A stretch of DNA of 64,000 nucleotides, taken from positions 20,367,395-20,431,394 of the forward strand of contig CP137670.1 of assembly GCA_037976565.1 (NCBI GenBank), written 5' to 3'. Both the position numbers and the translations under genes were made by a program. Numbering within the stretch: position 1 is the first letter of the stretch; each line of letters begins with the position of its first letter. The notes beneath the pieces are model-generated. The model saw only the letters and a list, made by a program, of their open reading frames with translations. It searched no databases and was not told the DNA's origin. This document shows positions 43,710 through 54,429 of the stretch, piece by piece. Source of the stretch: Mesocentrotus franciscanus. Taxonomy: Eukaryota; Echinodermata; Echinoidea; Camarodonta; Strongylocentrotidae.

Positions 43710-45140
43710 AAATAAGCAGCATTTTTTTATCTTTACTTTATTAAAGAAGGTGAAAAATGCCAAAAACTACACGCTACTTTCTATATTTCTATTTGATAGT
43801 ATTAAAAAAAAAAAAAGATGAGTTGATGTGTGCAGAAACACAAGACATGAGAAAAGTTTTAAAAAACAAAGCTCAAGAAAACTGTAAAATCCACTCTCAA
43901 TAAAGGTCCTTCATCCCGCAAAGGAGACTTTGAAACAAAGATCGAATGAATAGAAGGGATAAAATGCAATACAAGGTAGAAAGAAAAAAGAAGTTTCAGG
44001 GGAAAAAAATCATTGTACACTCCCACACATGATAGCATCACACCTTCAAAAGAATTAAGGTTATAGAAATTTAAAAGAATAAAAAATCTCAAACACAATC
44101 TGAAAAACTGCAAGAAAATATGAGTCACACAAAAGTAGGATTCCATAAAGGAGGAGATGGCTTCAGAAGAGAACTCTGAAATGAAACGTTTGAAAGAAAT
44201 GATGCTTTTAAAGGTCACTTCCACTGCAAATGAAAGACAGGATGTATTAAACAAAGTGAGTGAAGTGTGCATGGGAAATTCTTCAAAAACCCAACAACCA
44301 AGGACCAAAATTTAGCAGTAGCCAATCAGAATTGAGATTCCATTTAGTGAGAGTTAAAGGCAAGCCTGATGGACTGAAGCTCAAAGACCCTCTCAGAAGT
44401 GAAAATAAAATAGATGAATTATATATCAACGGAAAGCTTATATGCCATATATTACAATACTATCAATAAGATGTAGATGTAAGTGTCTGTCAGAGAAGTA
44501 ACAGCTCTCTGAAAATTTGAAATCGAAAGCTTTGAAAATAGAAAGTTGTCGACCTAAAAACTAGCTGTCGACTTGACATCATCTTATGTGGAGTATGCAT
44601 ATTTGCGATTACTTTAGATTAATTAAGCACAGATATCGCCTCAGCTATATAGGCAAGCTGATCGGGTCCATGTTTTATGTCGTCACCGTAACTGCGGCAA
44701 AGTTTTAACTCTGCTGACCCGTAATTTGGAGGGGTGTGGAAAATGAGATTTTAATTTGCTTTTGTGCAAAACCGAGAGGGAGAATATTTGTTATTCCTTT
44801 TTATTTGTATTCTACGTTCATTCAGCTTTCCATTGATATAAAGTTATATTTTACTCGGATAGGGTCTTTAAGAAATGATTTTACTTATGACTGATTGCAC
44901 AATCACATATTATGAAAAGGAAAAAAAAAGCATAATGCATGAAATGGAAGAATGAAACTAATCTACCATGGAAAAAAAGGTTAATGAGAGATCACACAAG
45001 ATATTATTTTATGTCAACAATGCAGATCATTCTATTCGGTGCTATATTCAATTTTTGTTTTGTTTTGGTTGATGGTTTTTAAAGAAATGTGCATATTAAA
45101 AGAATAGCAAATTTAGAAGGAGAGCAACAAGAGAAAATGT
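43710..45140. other. Intron segment, no exon recognised
   Basis: The longest open frame here (minus strand, 149 codons, 43859-44308) is Phe/Leu/Ser-rich and resembles no family I know. The plus strand carries AGCCAATCAGAATTGAG and repeated AGCTCTCTGAAAATTTG-like phrases, suggesting old repeat DNA. I treat it as non-coding. Confidence 0.4.
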
Positions 45141-45148
45141 GAACGCAC

Positions 45149-45205
45149 CCTCCTTCCCTTGGCTCTGGTCTGCTTCTTTCCAAATTCCCTTAGTTCCGAC
45201 AAGAC
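45149..45205 (-). CDS. ARHGAP35-like: Divergent repeat-array exon lacking the tyrosine
   Basis: The acceptor TCTATGCAG is followed by GT; the exon is 57 bp, phase 1-1, donor GTGCGT. It reads GLVGTKGIWKEADQSQGKEG. It aligns with GLYGVVNKP and ALYGTVNKP, but the tyrosine is valine and the following V-N-K is disturbed. The ends, phase and length fit the array. It is either a degenerating module that is still open or a module with an altered role. Confidence 0.6.
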
Positions 45206-46302
45206 CTGCATAGAAGCAATTGCTAGAGCTATGTTCACATGGACAACAATGCACGTCCCACCACACACAATACAAGCTTCATGTATGAACCCAGTCTCAT
45301 TCTCAGGCAAAACAGATGTCTCGCTATGAAGGTCACCTGACTACAGTGGCCATGTACTATGTCTCTATCAAGTTAAAGAATTGTGTGTTGTAGAACTTGT
45401 CTAGAAAGGCCACCTTTCTACAGTGGCCACTTTCTGTTTCCCTTGGGGGCTCAATTGACTGGTTTGAATGTTTTTTTCTGTTTGTTCTTTTTTTCATTTT
45501 CCTCTCTCAACAGAAACTATTCTGAAGTTTATCAACACATAAAATAGCGCTTCAATAGGCAAATGTACATTATCCTTTTGTTTACTTCTGGTTTTTCTTA
45601 TGACAAGGGTAAATGATAACCAACAACCAACAAAAAATCTAATCTAAATGAAAACCTTTGCCTGTTCTTGGTTTCTCCGTTCTTGGTTTCTCCTTCAACC
45701 TTACGTCTTGAAATAAGTAGATACAAATTTGCAACATAAATTGACAGCTGCATTTTCATAATTAAATGCATTCATTCTCTCAATCATTCATATTTTAAAT
45801 ACATATATATATATATATATTATTTTGTGTTTGTTTGCAAATTGCTGAAACATGATGAGATGCTGATGAAGAAAGATGAACCAAACCAAAGAAAAACAAA
45901 ATAAGGAAAGAAGATATGATCAATAATGGAAAAGCAATATCAAACCACAAAACCAAATGAATACATAACCAGAAAAACTTCAAGGAATACCCGGTATAAA
46001 TTATTTGTTTCATGTTCATATGCATGCAAAGTGGGTATATGTTTTTCAGAACTGCTGGAAGAATCTTCAAATTGGCAACATTTTTTTTTAATTCACTGCT
46101 AGAAATCCAGCAGAAAACATGCTTTTATCAGTACCTCAGTCAACCCAAGGAGATCAACAAGAGGGAAAAATTTGACAGTCCCTTTCATATATTAGTATCT
46201 TTTTTAAGGAATTGTCTCAGTCTAATGGAATTCTGATCAAGTTTCTCTGGCAATGCATTGTGGGTTTGAGGATGGAGTCAAAGAAATCAATTATTGACGA
46301 AC

Positions 46303-46371
46303 CCTGAAGTTCAGATCCTGGAGACGAGAATGGAGAAGGTTTGGGCGGCTTGTTCACAGTTCCGTATAACG
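46303..46371 (-). CDS. ARHGAP35-like: YxxV repeat-array exon (YGTV)
   Basis: The acceptor TGTGTGCAG is followed by CG; the exon is 69 bp, phase 1-1, donor GTTCGT. It begins ALYGTVNKPPKPSPFSSPGS and ends ELQG. The tail is proline-rich (PPKPSP), which could also offer an SH3-type ligand. It is one of the best conserved modules, with L-Y-G-T-V-N-K-P shared with exon 47331. Confidence 0.88.
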
Positions 46372-46445
46372 CTGCACACATGGAAAAAGATTTTAAAGTT
46401 AAGGAAAAAATGTTTCTTATATCATACATGCAAAGCAATTTCTTA

Positions 46446-46604
46446 TACAGCCAAACCTGTCTATAGCAACCGCCCAAGGGAAACACAAAAGTTGTCTTTG
46501 TAGACAGGTTCCTTTAGTACATGTTTCAATGAGAAACCATTTTCAAGGGAAACAAAAAATGTGGTCTTTGTAGACAGGTGGTCACTAAAGCAGGTTTGAC
46601 TGTA
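46446..46604. mobile_element. MITE, TACAGTCAAACCTG family, copy 5
   Basis: It starts TACAGCCAAACCTGTCTATA and ends with the mirrored AAGCAGGTTTGACTGTA. The interior has GAAACCATTTTCAAGGGAAA and GTGGTCTTTGTAGACAGGTG, matching the copies at 22466 and 62431. Confidence 0.85.
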
Positions 46605-47097
46605 AATGGTTAAGGCTTTTCTAAAGTCTACTGGTAACATGTGGAAACTTGAATTTCAGGATATCATGAGAAAGAGATATCTTAGAAAATTTAAATGCAA
46701 CCCCAATTTGTTAATAAATTGTTCAGTCGATTAATTTCCAAAGATAAATTTTACATGACAATAGTTATATTATTTATTTAAAAAATACTTTAATTGATTT
46801 GTAAAGCTGCCGGTACATCTTCATTCAAATAGAGGATTCAGTTACCTTTTTGAGACCAATATCTATATCCACATAATTATGCATGTCACCAATTATCAAT
46901 AAGAAGGAAATTAGGAAGGAAATTGAGAACAAAAGAAACGAGAACTACGACATGTACATCGTATTTTTCAGAAATTTCAAAATTGCCTTCAAATTCTTTC
47001 TATGTAGAAACATACAGGTAGTACTGGTAATATGCATAACAGTAAAAACAAAACAAAACATGTTCAAATTCTTGGGCATCATCAGTCTTCTATAGAG

Positions 47098-47160
47098 GAC
47101 GCTTTGTCATGTACAGCGCATTGAACAATTTTTCATTGCATTTTGCGCTATATAAAAAAC
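47098..47160 (+). mobile_element. SINE tail fragment
   Basis: CAGCGCATTGAACAATTTTT and TTGCGCTATATAAAAAACAA resemble the AAGCGCTATATAAAAG tail of the first SINE family. Only the last 60 bases or so are present. Confidence 0.5.
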
Positions 47161-47330
47161 AATTGTTTGTATGTATGATGAAATGGTACATGAATCTGTC
47201 ATATATATATATACTAATGTACAGAACAACAGATTTGTCGGCTCATTAAAGTGCCAATGTTAAACATGTCGCCCTCTCGCTACAGACAGATGTACATGAG
47301 AGAAGAAAGATAAAATGATAAGACACGCAC

Positions 47331-47396
47331 CATCAGGTTTCGGCATAACTTTGGGTTTGGGGCTCTTAACTGGCTTATTAACAACGCCGTACAATC
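47331..47396 (-). CDS. ARHGAP35-like: YxxV repeat-array exon (YGVV)
   Basis: The acceptor TTTCTACAG is followed by GA; the exon is 66 bp, phase 1-1, donor GTGCGT. It begins GLYGVVNKPVKSPKPKVMPK and ends PDG. The core is L-Y-G-V-V-N-K-P, followed by a strongly basic proline-rich tail with alternating K and P. The context of single modules on each side in the same phase makes it a confident member of the array. Confidence 0.88.
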
Positions 47397-48186
47397 CTGT
47401 AGAAATAAAAGAAATCAGAGAATCAATGTACAATCTTCCCATCAACGTGCAAGAAGCTTCCTCCATAGGCACTTTCAAAAAACAAAAACAAAAAAATCTT
47501 TTCTTTTGAGGCAATCACATCATCAGTAGTAGTAGGAGTAGTAGTGAAGGGGGGAGTAGTAGTAGGAATAAAAGTAGTTACAACATAAGTATTTGTAGCA
47601 ATAGTAGTGAAATGTTATCCCCCTCTCTCTATCTCTCTCCTTCCATTTCTCTTTTTCTTTTCCTTTATGCACTTAGAAACATATTACGAAGTACCTTATA
47701 AGTGTTATACATGTATATATGGTTATTAACGATAAACTGGTGTGGCAAAATTTCCATGTAGATGGGTGAAGCAAAATATCATAGCGGTGGGCGTGTAGAC
47801 ATATTCACGTCAGGAAAAATATCCGGGTTCGTACAGAATCTTTTTATCAGGATTAAGCTTATTTTCAGAAGAGATTAAAAAACAGTCAATCAAGATACAG
47901 TTCAAACCGTGCATTTCAGAAGAGAAGACATTGATGGAAGTCTTAAAATGTTTTCAGAACCACAACAAAAAAGGAATGATCCATCAATTGTTCTGCAGCC
48001 ACTATTAAACACTAATCCCTTTTTGTTTAACTTCAATCCTGGATGACCTAACCATAACCCTCAACATAACCCATAAATCTAAGGCCTTATCCTCTATCTT
48101 TGGAGAAACAAAGCACATGTAAAATGATGCCAGAATAAATGTTGAATCACCAGATGCACATATATTAAAAGACCTTACATGAATCT

Positions 48187-48415
48187 CATTCATGTGAACT
48201 CATGCACCTCATAAGAGCTTCCATGGACTTCTGTCATAATGAACTGGACACGAAAATGCATATACGATATAAGAACTTATATGAATCTTATTCATGTGAA
48301 CTCATGCACCTCATAAGAGCTTCCATGGATCTCTCTCATAATAAACTGGACATGAAAATTCATATACAATATAAGACCTTATATGAACCTTAATCATGTG
48401 AACTCATGCACCTCT
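48187..48415. repeat. Tandem repeat, about 109 bp unit, 2 copies plus part
   Basis: The units contain CATGTGAACTCATGCACCTC, ATAAGAGCTTCCATGGA and GAACTGGACACGAAAATGCA with few differences. A third partial unit starts at about 48395. Intronic. Confidence 0.85.
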
Positions 48416-48638
48416 GTGCGTCATGTCTATCTACATGTACTAAGCTAACAAGTATATCTGGAGTATTGGATACGTTTTACCATTTCAAATACTGCAAAAA
48501 AAATGTCTGCAGTGCATTTCCATTACGAAGAGCAAATCAGACCATTCAACTTCATCTATGTGCCACAGAAAGACAAAGCAAATATCATCTTTCATATCTT
48601 ATATACATATTTTCTTTTAATAAGTCTTAGAGACCTAC

Positions 48639-48707
48639 CCTCTGATCCCGGTGGTGCCACTGGAGGCTTTTTAGAAGTTCTATTGACCACTCCATATGCC
48701 GGTGCTT
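48639..48707 (-). CDS. ARHGAP35-like: YxxV repeat-array exon (YGVV)
   Basis: The acceptor TTATTCAG is followed by AA; the exon is 69 bp, phase 1-1, donor GTAGGT. It begins EAPAYGVVNRTSKKPPVAPP and ends GSEG. The core is A-Y-G-V-V-N-R. The upstream intron immediately behind the acceptor is a MITE-like repeat (48708-48840), so part of the acceptor region is repeat-derived and has a poor pyrimidine tract. Confidence 0.83.
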
Positions 48708-48840
48708 CTGAATAACGATATCAATAACAAATGCTAGAATTCTACTACAAATTCGCTGTCAGCCAATCAAAAGCCATGATTTTGACAGTTATTGTATTAT
48801 AATAGTTATTGTAACTTGATATTGAGTACCCAGGTTCTTA
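48708..48840 (+). repeat. Partial MITE-like repeat at the acceptor of exon 48639
   Basis: ATATCAATAACAAATGCTAG, CTGTCAGCCAATCAAAAGCC and ATGATTTTGACAGTTATTGT match the repeats at 30288-30712. The left end of the repeat falls within about a dozen bases of the exon's acceptor. Confidence 0.65.
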
Positions 48841-48949
48841 GATCCTACAAGAGCATAAGCTACAGTACTACGACTACTGTGATGCGAGAAAGACTATGCA
48901 TATATAACATGTGTACATGGTAAAGGAAACAGATTTGCTTCATTCCTCA

Positions 48950-49110
48950 AGTATATGAAGTAGCTATTCTAATTCTGCACACAAAGTAAATATAAGGGAA
49001 AATGCAAGGGAGAAGATTAGTTTAATTCAGACACTTAGTCAGTGTTAACACTCCAGTCCTCAAGTATATGAAGTAGCTATTCTAATTCTACACACAAAGA
49101 GTAAATATAA
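48950..49110. repeat. Direct duplication of about 55 bp
   Basis: TCCTCAAGTATATGAAGTAG followed by CTATTCTAATTCTGCACACA at 48953 is repeated at about 49066 with CTATTCTAATTCTACACACA. The two are about 113 bp apart. Intronic. Confidence 0.8.
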
Positions 49111-49252
49111 GGCTCTTTATCTGTCCTATACATGTACGTAACACTACCTTGTTCACAAAACTGAATGCATATGTATAAACACATGTACATGTATGATTGC
49201 ATCTTGTCAAGGAACTAATGGCAAATCCACGGTATTTGATATTTGCTGTCCT

Positions 49253-49544
49253 GGGGGGTGTTTCACAAAGACTAAGATCAACTTTAAGTTGGACCTAAGT
49301 ATAACAGGCCGTTCATGCCACTGTTTGCTCTTACCATTTACTGGCATTTGTCTTTCAAGGGACGTACAAATCGTGGTCTCAAATCTACAAAATTTACATT
49401 TTTTGATAGTTCATTATTGAAGGAAAAAATATTATCTAAAGAGTATAATTTAGAGACCAATGGTGATAGCAACCAATGGCATGAATGGCCTGCCATACTT
49501 AAGTCCAAGTTAAAGTCGATCTTAGTCTTTGTGAAACACCCCCC
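49253..49544. mobile_element. Foldback MITE, GGGGGGTGTTTCACAAAGA family, copy 4
   Basis: It starts GGGGGGTGTTTCACAAAGAC and ends with the mirrored GTCTTTGTGAAACACCCCCC apart from end slippage. The interior matches copy 3 closely, but the central segment lies in the opposite order relative to the ends, as expected for a palindromic element. Confidence 0.92.
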
Positions 49545-50024
49545 TGTACATGTATCACTAAAAATACTGGTAGTGAAGAATAGAGAAAAATGAATAAAAG
49601 TGACCAGTGGGGATGCTATTTTCCTCGATACTTTGTCTGACCAAAGCTGTAGGGATATTAACTTGGAACAATGATCAGATAAAGTAACAACAAATATTGC
49701 AATTATGTCAGTAGCCTACGTGACAAATTACCGTGGACTTGCCTATTAATATATATTACATGCTTTACATGGAGCGGGATGAAATAGAAAGTTGAAGACT
49801 TCTTAACTCTGCATAACTCAAACTCGCACTAATTTTTTCTTGGATCAAACTATGCAACAAAAAAAAACATGTGTTATTTACACTTCCAAAGTCAAATTTC
49901 ACACGAGTCAAACTTTTTTTTTACAGTCCCAACAGTATCGACTTATGCAGAGTTAACCGTATAAGCTACTAATGAATGCAAATATATGTGTATGGGTTAA
50001 AGTTTTGAACAGTCAGACACGTAC

Positions 50025-50090
50025 CATCAGGATCAGATTTAGGAGTAGTTCTTTTTGCAGATCTATCAATCTCTCCATACACTGGAATTT
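50025..50090 (-). CDS. ARHGAP35-like: YxxI repeat-array exon (YGEI)
   Basis: The acceptor TATTTGACAG is followed by AA; the exon is 66 bp, phase 1-1, donor GTACGT. It begins EIPVYGEIDRSAKRTTPKSD and ends PDG. The core V-Y-G-E-I-D-R keeps the acidic Y+2 and hydrophobic Y+3 expected of a Src-family SH2 ligand (Y-x-E-I style). That is a motif observation, not evidence of phosphorylation. Confidence 0.87.
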
Positions 50091-50745
50091 CTGTCAAATA
50101 AATGACATTTTATTTGTTATCAAACCCTTTTTTTGTTTCAATTGCACCCTTGAAACAGAGAAATTACACAACAATTTTTGTGTACAGAGACACTATTTTT
50201 AATTGTAAAAAGTGTTGAAATGATTCGGTATTTATTGATTATTTTTCGTAATTATTATTATTATCATTATTACAAATTTTCACTTCATTTCTGTTGATAT
50301 GAAGTGCGTTAATTTGAATAAAGAAAATTCATTTTCAAAATCCAAGTCTGTTCTTTATGTATGCATAAATTTGAAATTCTGCCTACATTTCCTGCAAAAC
50401 ATATTTATTCAATCACTTTCCTTTGGGGATATAATATCTTGACCCATTATATATCCTGAATGGGTCTTTGTCACATGTAATAATAACTTGAGTTACTGGA
50501 CCTGTGTGAGGTAGCTGTGCTCTCACTGCTCTGTTTATCGCTCATGAGAGGCACTAAACGTTTCCTCATTTTTATTTTTAAAGGAAAATCATTTTCATAT
50601 TGCTTGTTCCCCATAAGTTCAGACAGAAAACAGGGGCTGCATTCCTTTTGTCCATCAGGTGCCAGAAGGGCACCTAATCATCTCATTTTCCACAGAGTTC
50701 ATGCCCTAATATAGCGCTCCAAGAGACGATTCGAACAAAACATAC

Positions 50746-50797
50746 CCTCTGGTTTTCCTTAGCCGCTGGTGGCGGAACTCTCCGTAGGCGGCTATTT
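50746..50797 (-). pseudogene. Frame-disrupted copy of the EIAAYGEF exon (52 bp)
   Basis: It keeps the acceptor (GGACACAG, then AA) and donor (GTATGT). It begins EIAAYGEF and would end in P-E-G, but it is 52 bp where the intact relative at 51760 is 54. Compared with that exon it lacks one base after GAGTT and one A in the later A-run. If spliced in it shifts the frame. Because AAATAG opens the exon, it also stops at once if entered from the neighbouring 53-bp copy. Confidence 0.75.
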
Positions 50798-51252
50798 CTG
50801 TGTCCGGTATATTAAATTAAAAGAGGGTTAAGTTCTGGTTGGGATGAAATAATTTGAGCAATTTGCTGTTCTTTTGTTCTTCTTTGTTCAGGTCACTTTG
50901 GAACTATGTCATAGTAACAAATCCTTTCTGGATTTTTAGATATTATCTAAGTACTTATAGGTTACTTGATTCATGCTATAAATTGACTACCATATACATA
51001 CATACATACCTACATCTATATATTTCTTGGTCAAATAATATATGTACACTATAATTTTGTTATGAGAATCAAACAAAACAAGGTTTAACTTTAGTTTATA
51101 TTTGTTTAACCTGATCGAGTACTTGTAATTTTGTTGAAAGGGTACCATTCATATTGGTCCTTATTTATTATCAGATTCACAGTAGTGTATATCTTGCTTC
51201 TTCCCTCAATTGGGAGAAATAAATAATGGCTACAGTTATTTTAAAGACATAC

Positions 51253-51305
51253 CCTCTGGTTTTTCCTTAGCCGCTGGTGGCGGAACTCTCCGTAGGCGGC
51301 TATTT
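51253..51305 (-). pseudogene. Frame-disrupted copy of the EIAAYGEF exon (53 bp)
   Basis: The acceptor (GGACACAG, then AA) and donor (GTATGT) are intact. It is 53 bp, one base short of the 54-bp exon at 51760. The missing base lies after GAGTT. Restoring the relative register would read like YGE...PPAAKEKPEG, but as it stands the tail is read as RHQRLRKNQR. It is best skipped or used as a poison exon. It is almost identical to the copy at 50746. Confidence 0.75.
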
Positions 51306-51759
51306 CTGTGTCCGGTATATTAAATTAAAAGAGGGTTAAGTTCTGGTTGGGATGAAATAATTTGAGCAATTTGCTGTTCTTTTGTTCTTCTTTGTTCAGG
51401 TCACTTTGGAACTATGTCATAGTAACAAATCCTTTCTGGAGTTTTAGATATTATCTAAGTACTTTTAGGTTACTTGATTCATGCTATAAATTGACTACCA
51501 TATACATACATACATACCTACATCTATATATTTCTTGGTCAAATAATATATGTACACTATAATTTTGTTATGAGAATCAAACAAAACAAGGTTTAACTTT
51601 AGTTTATATTTGTTTAACCTGATCAGTACTTGTAATTTTGTTGAAAGGGTACCATTCATATTGGTCCTTATTTATTATCAGATTCACAGTAGTGTATATC
51701 TTGCTTCTTCCCTCAATTGGGAGAAATAAATAATGGCTACAGTTATTTTAAAGACATAC

Positions 51760-51813
51760 CCTCTGGTTTTGCCTTGGTTGGTGGTCCACTAAACTCTCCA
51801 TAGGCTGCTATTT
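51760..51813 (-). CDS. ARHGAP35-like: YxxF repeat-array exon (YGEF)
   Basis: The acceptor TGCAAACAG is followed by AA; the exon is 54 bp, phase 1-1, donor GTATGT. It reads EIAAYGEFSGPPTKAKPEG. It is the shortest clear module of the YGxV family and the intact member of a three-copy cluster with 51253 and 50746. The tail keeps the K and P pattern of the array. Confidence 0.87.
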
Positions 51814-52242
51814 CTGTTTGCAGTAAAATCAATTAATGAATTATATGTAATACATCTCTGTGATGTAGCTAAATATCCAGTACGAGACTGCAATACTTTA
51901 TTTACCATACTCATTCTTATCAATTATTCAAGTAGAACTTGCATTTAACTTCAACAATTTGTCTTCTAGGAATTATGATATGTAATTTTCATTATCTGCA
52001 GGATTTAGCAGATTTTTTTTGAAGATTCTTAGATATTTTCTTAGATGATTACCCGATTCAGGCTAAATTAAAGCATTGATTACCATACACATGTATATAT
52101 TTCTCGGTGTGGATAGCAACACGTGATTGAAAATACCTAGTGTTTTAGTAATACATGTATGTGATACACACGCACAACAAAAGTCTAAGAAAGTTGCACT
52201 GAACAGAGATATACTTGAAAACATATAAACACTTTAACAAAC

Positions 52243-52284
52243 CCTCTGGTTCCTGGGCAGTAGTGTTTGCAGAAGCATTATCAC
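52243..52284 (-). CDS. ARHGAP35-like: 14-codon symmetric microexon, no tyrosine
   Basis: The acceptor TTACAACACAG is followed by GT; the exon is 42 bp, phase 1-1, donor GTTTGT. It reads GDNASANTTAQEPEG. The end Q-E-P-E-G and the sequence around the donor (CCAGAGG) match exons 51760 and 41777, so it looks like a module that has lost its Y-G-x-V core. It lies in the right place and phase. It is short, so I am less sure. Confidence 0.62.
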
Positions 52285-52916
52285 CTGTGTTGTAAGAACA
52301 ACAATACGATTCTTATCAAAGTGATTGTCGTGGAAACTGAAACAAGCTGGTTATTTTAATACATAATTCATCTTTTTTTTTTTTTTTTTGCTTATTTAAT
52401 AAACTGTGTAGTGCATCACCATTTGTACATTTTTTTTTGGTTGTTGTTTATTTAATAAATTTGACAGCAATTTGAAGTGCATCAAATGAATGATGATCAT
52501 GGAAAGTTCAGTATAAATGCTTCTCACTTCAATTTGTGAATTTGCTTTATAAATTGTTTTCTTCAATTGCTCTTTTGATACATTCTTAAGATGTATGAGT
52601 ACACTTGAACATCTTGTTGTCTTTAATAGAAAACTAGGCAAATATTCAGAATGATGACATAAAACACATTTCAATGAGGCTAGAAGCAGTGAAATCCGCA
52701 TTCCCAAATAAAGCAAAGATAGCTAATATAATTAAACTCCAATTGAAACTGCATAGAGAGTATGATAGAGCATACGCTTCTACAGTGATGTACAAATACA
52801 CCTTGCAATTGTCCATATTCAAATGTAAGCTCCTACGTGAATGAAATGCAAGTCATACACACTATTATGCACAAAGCTATGAGATGTTATGCGTCTAAAT
52901 GTAAATGACTATGTAC

Positions 52917-52949
52917 CTCCAAACACCGCTCCCATCGAAAATGCTTGCT
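52917..52949 (-). CDS. ARHGAP35-like: Possible 11-codon symmetric microexon
   Basis: The acceptor TGTACAACCCAG is followed by AG, with a T-rich tract 20-30 bases further upstream. The exon is 33 bp, phase 1-1, donor GTACAT. It reads EQAFSMGAVFGG. The phase and boundary style fit the array, but the motif resemblance is weak (A-F-S-M-G-A-V). A transcript is needed to accept it. Confidence 0.4.
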
Positions 52950-53934
52950 CTGGGTTGTACAGGGTTACCATGAATGGAAAATAAAACTATCACATATCAT
53001 CTGTTTGAGGGCAAGAAGGGTGTTAACTCTATGTTAAAGCGTATGAGTTAACCCCTTCTCACATCGAGCAGGCACTGCACGTATATGTATTTGTCAGCTT
53101 CCTCCAATGATTGCATGGAGATAGATTAGATGTAACAGATGATAAGCTGTGATTTTGTCAAGAACAAAATATGCTACTTGTAATACAATTACGCACTTAT
53201 GAGCAAGAGTTATGCGACTTTAACCCATTGAAGACTACAGACTGAGCAAATCACCTGCATCCATACATGTTGCTGCACAGGGATCTACAACACCACAATC
53301 ACCTACAACCATAGCTAGCAGAGTATTATTAGTTGCATTAGTTGCATCACCTGACCAGAAGTCATAGGTCAAATCCAGAGACTGCCCCCAACATCTCACC
53401 CCACAAAGATTGTGTATAGGAGGGATTCAAAGTATTTGGAGCTTCATGAACTGGCCTTTGAGCACACATGCATTCGCATGTCACAACTATCTTTCTCACT
53501 AGGCTGTGACCACCACCACAACATCCCGCCCTCTCAAGGACAATGTCTTTGCTTGTTTAGAGAAAGATTTTATTCATGGTTTTTAAAGGTTCAGGGCCCA
53601 TCAATACTTCTAACCCATTTGACCCATTCAAAATGCATGCTAAATGAAAATAAAAATGAAAAAGTCTTCCGATGAATCAACATATCAATGGTTCCGATTG
53701 TATCCCACCGCTGTCACCAATTTGATGTCTCACACCTGTTGCAGTCCCAACTTCCACATGCAGCATCTTGGGAACACAGAAAAACAGCTAGTACACTCTA
53801 GAAAATGTGCTAATATCAGCTATACATGCTTGCAATAGGCAGTACATCATTTTTTTCTCACAATGGGCATGGCAATTACACTTGTTTTTTGGGCTGCTGA
53901 AAAATGTGTGTATCTTGCTGTACTGTAGTAGAAA

Positions 53935-54150
53935 GAGCTGCAGTTGGTTCGTTTGTTTACCTGACTGCTAAGAAAGCATGTGTATGCTTGCACTAGTAAG
54001 CAACCAGGGGACCAACAGCTGTAAGTCCTCTACCATGGACTTGGTAATGAGGATAAATAGCTTACCAAAGGGCACTAGCACATCAAATTGGTTTCGAACA
54101 TGGGACCTCCCGGTTACAAGACCACTGCTCTACCAATGAGCCATTGCACC
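53935..54150 (-). mobile_element. tRNA-derived SINE, second family, copy 2
   Basis: The minus strand has GAGGTGCAATGGCTCATTGG and TAGAG (A box), GGTCCCATGTTCGAAACC (B box), GGTAAGCTATTTATCCTCAT and GACTTACAGCTGTTGGTCCC. It aligns along its length with 18405-18612. Not a functional tRNA. Confidence 0.82.
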
Positions 54151-54429
54151 TCATGTACATGTGCATTGTATACCAGCAGCACACCAGCCACTTTTTCTTT
54201 TTTCTTTTTTTTAAATTAAATGTAGATACAAATAGCCTGCAACACCTAGCACCATGGGAAATAATTTTCCACCCTTTTTTTCTCTTCAATATGAATGCAA
54301 ATGAAACTCAAAGAGAAGAAGTTAAGGGAAACAAAGCTATGCAGACAATAATAAATGGATCACAAATCTTTTACTGCTTCCAAACAGCACTGCAGAGAAA
54401 TACCGAGGCATTATTAAGTACGAGAAGAG

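Larger units (their letters stand above)
50741..51760. repeat. Tandem duplication of about 508 bp carrying a repeat exon
   Basis: The segments 50746-51252 and 51253-51759 are almost identical (for example GAGCAATTTGCTGTTCTTTT at 50854 and 51362). Each carries one copy of an exon like 51760-51813 plus the intron upstream of it. Only a handful of substitutions and single-base indels separate them, so the duplication is recent. Confidence 0.95.

Noticed and set aside
43859..44308. 149-codon hydrophobic open frame, minus strand
   Set aside because: It has no recognisable family, no splice sites in phase with the gene, and AT-driven Phe/Leu/Ser composition in repeat-like DNA.
53255..53272. Possible 18-bp phase 1-1 microexon (ATCMDAG) with acceptor CTGTGCAG and donor GTGATT
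   Set aside because: It is too short and has no motif resemblance. Another equally plausible AG...GT pair lies close by, so chance is likely without transcript support.
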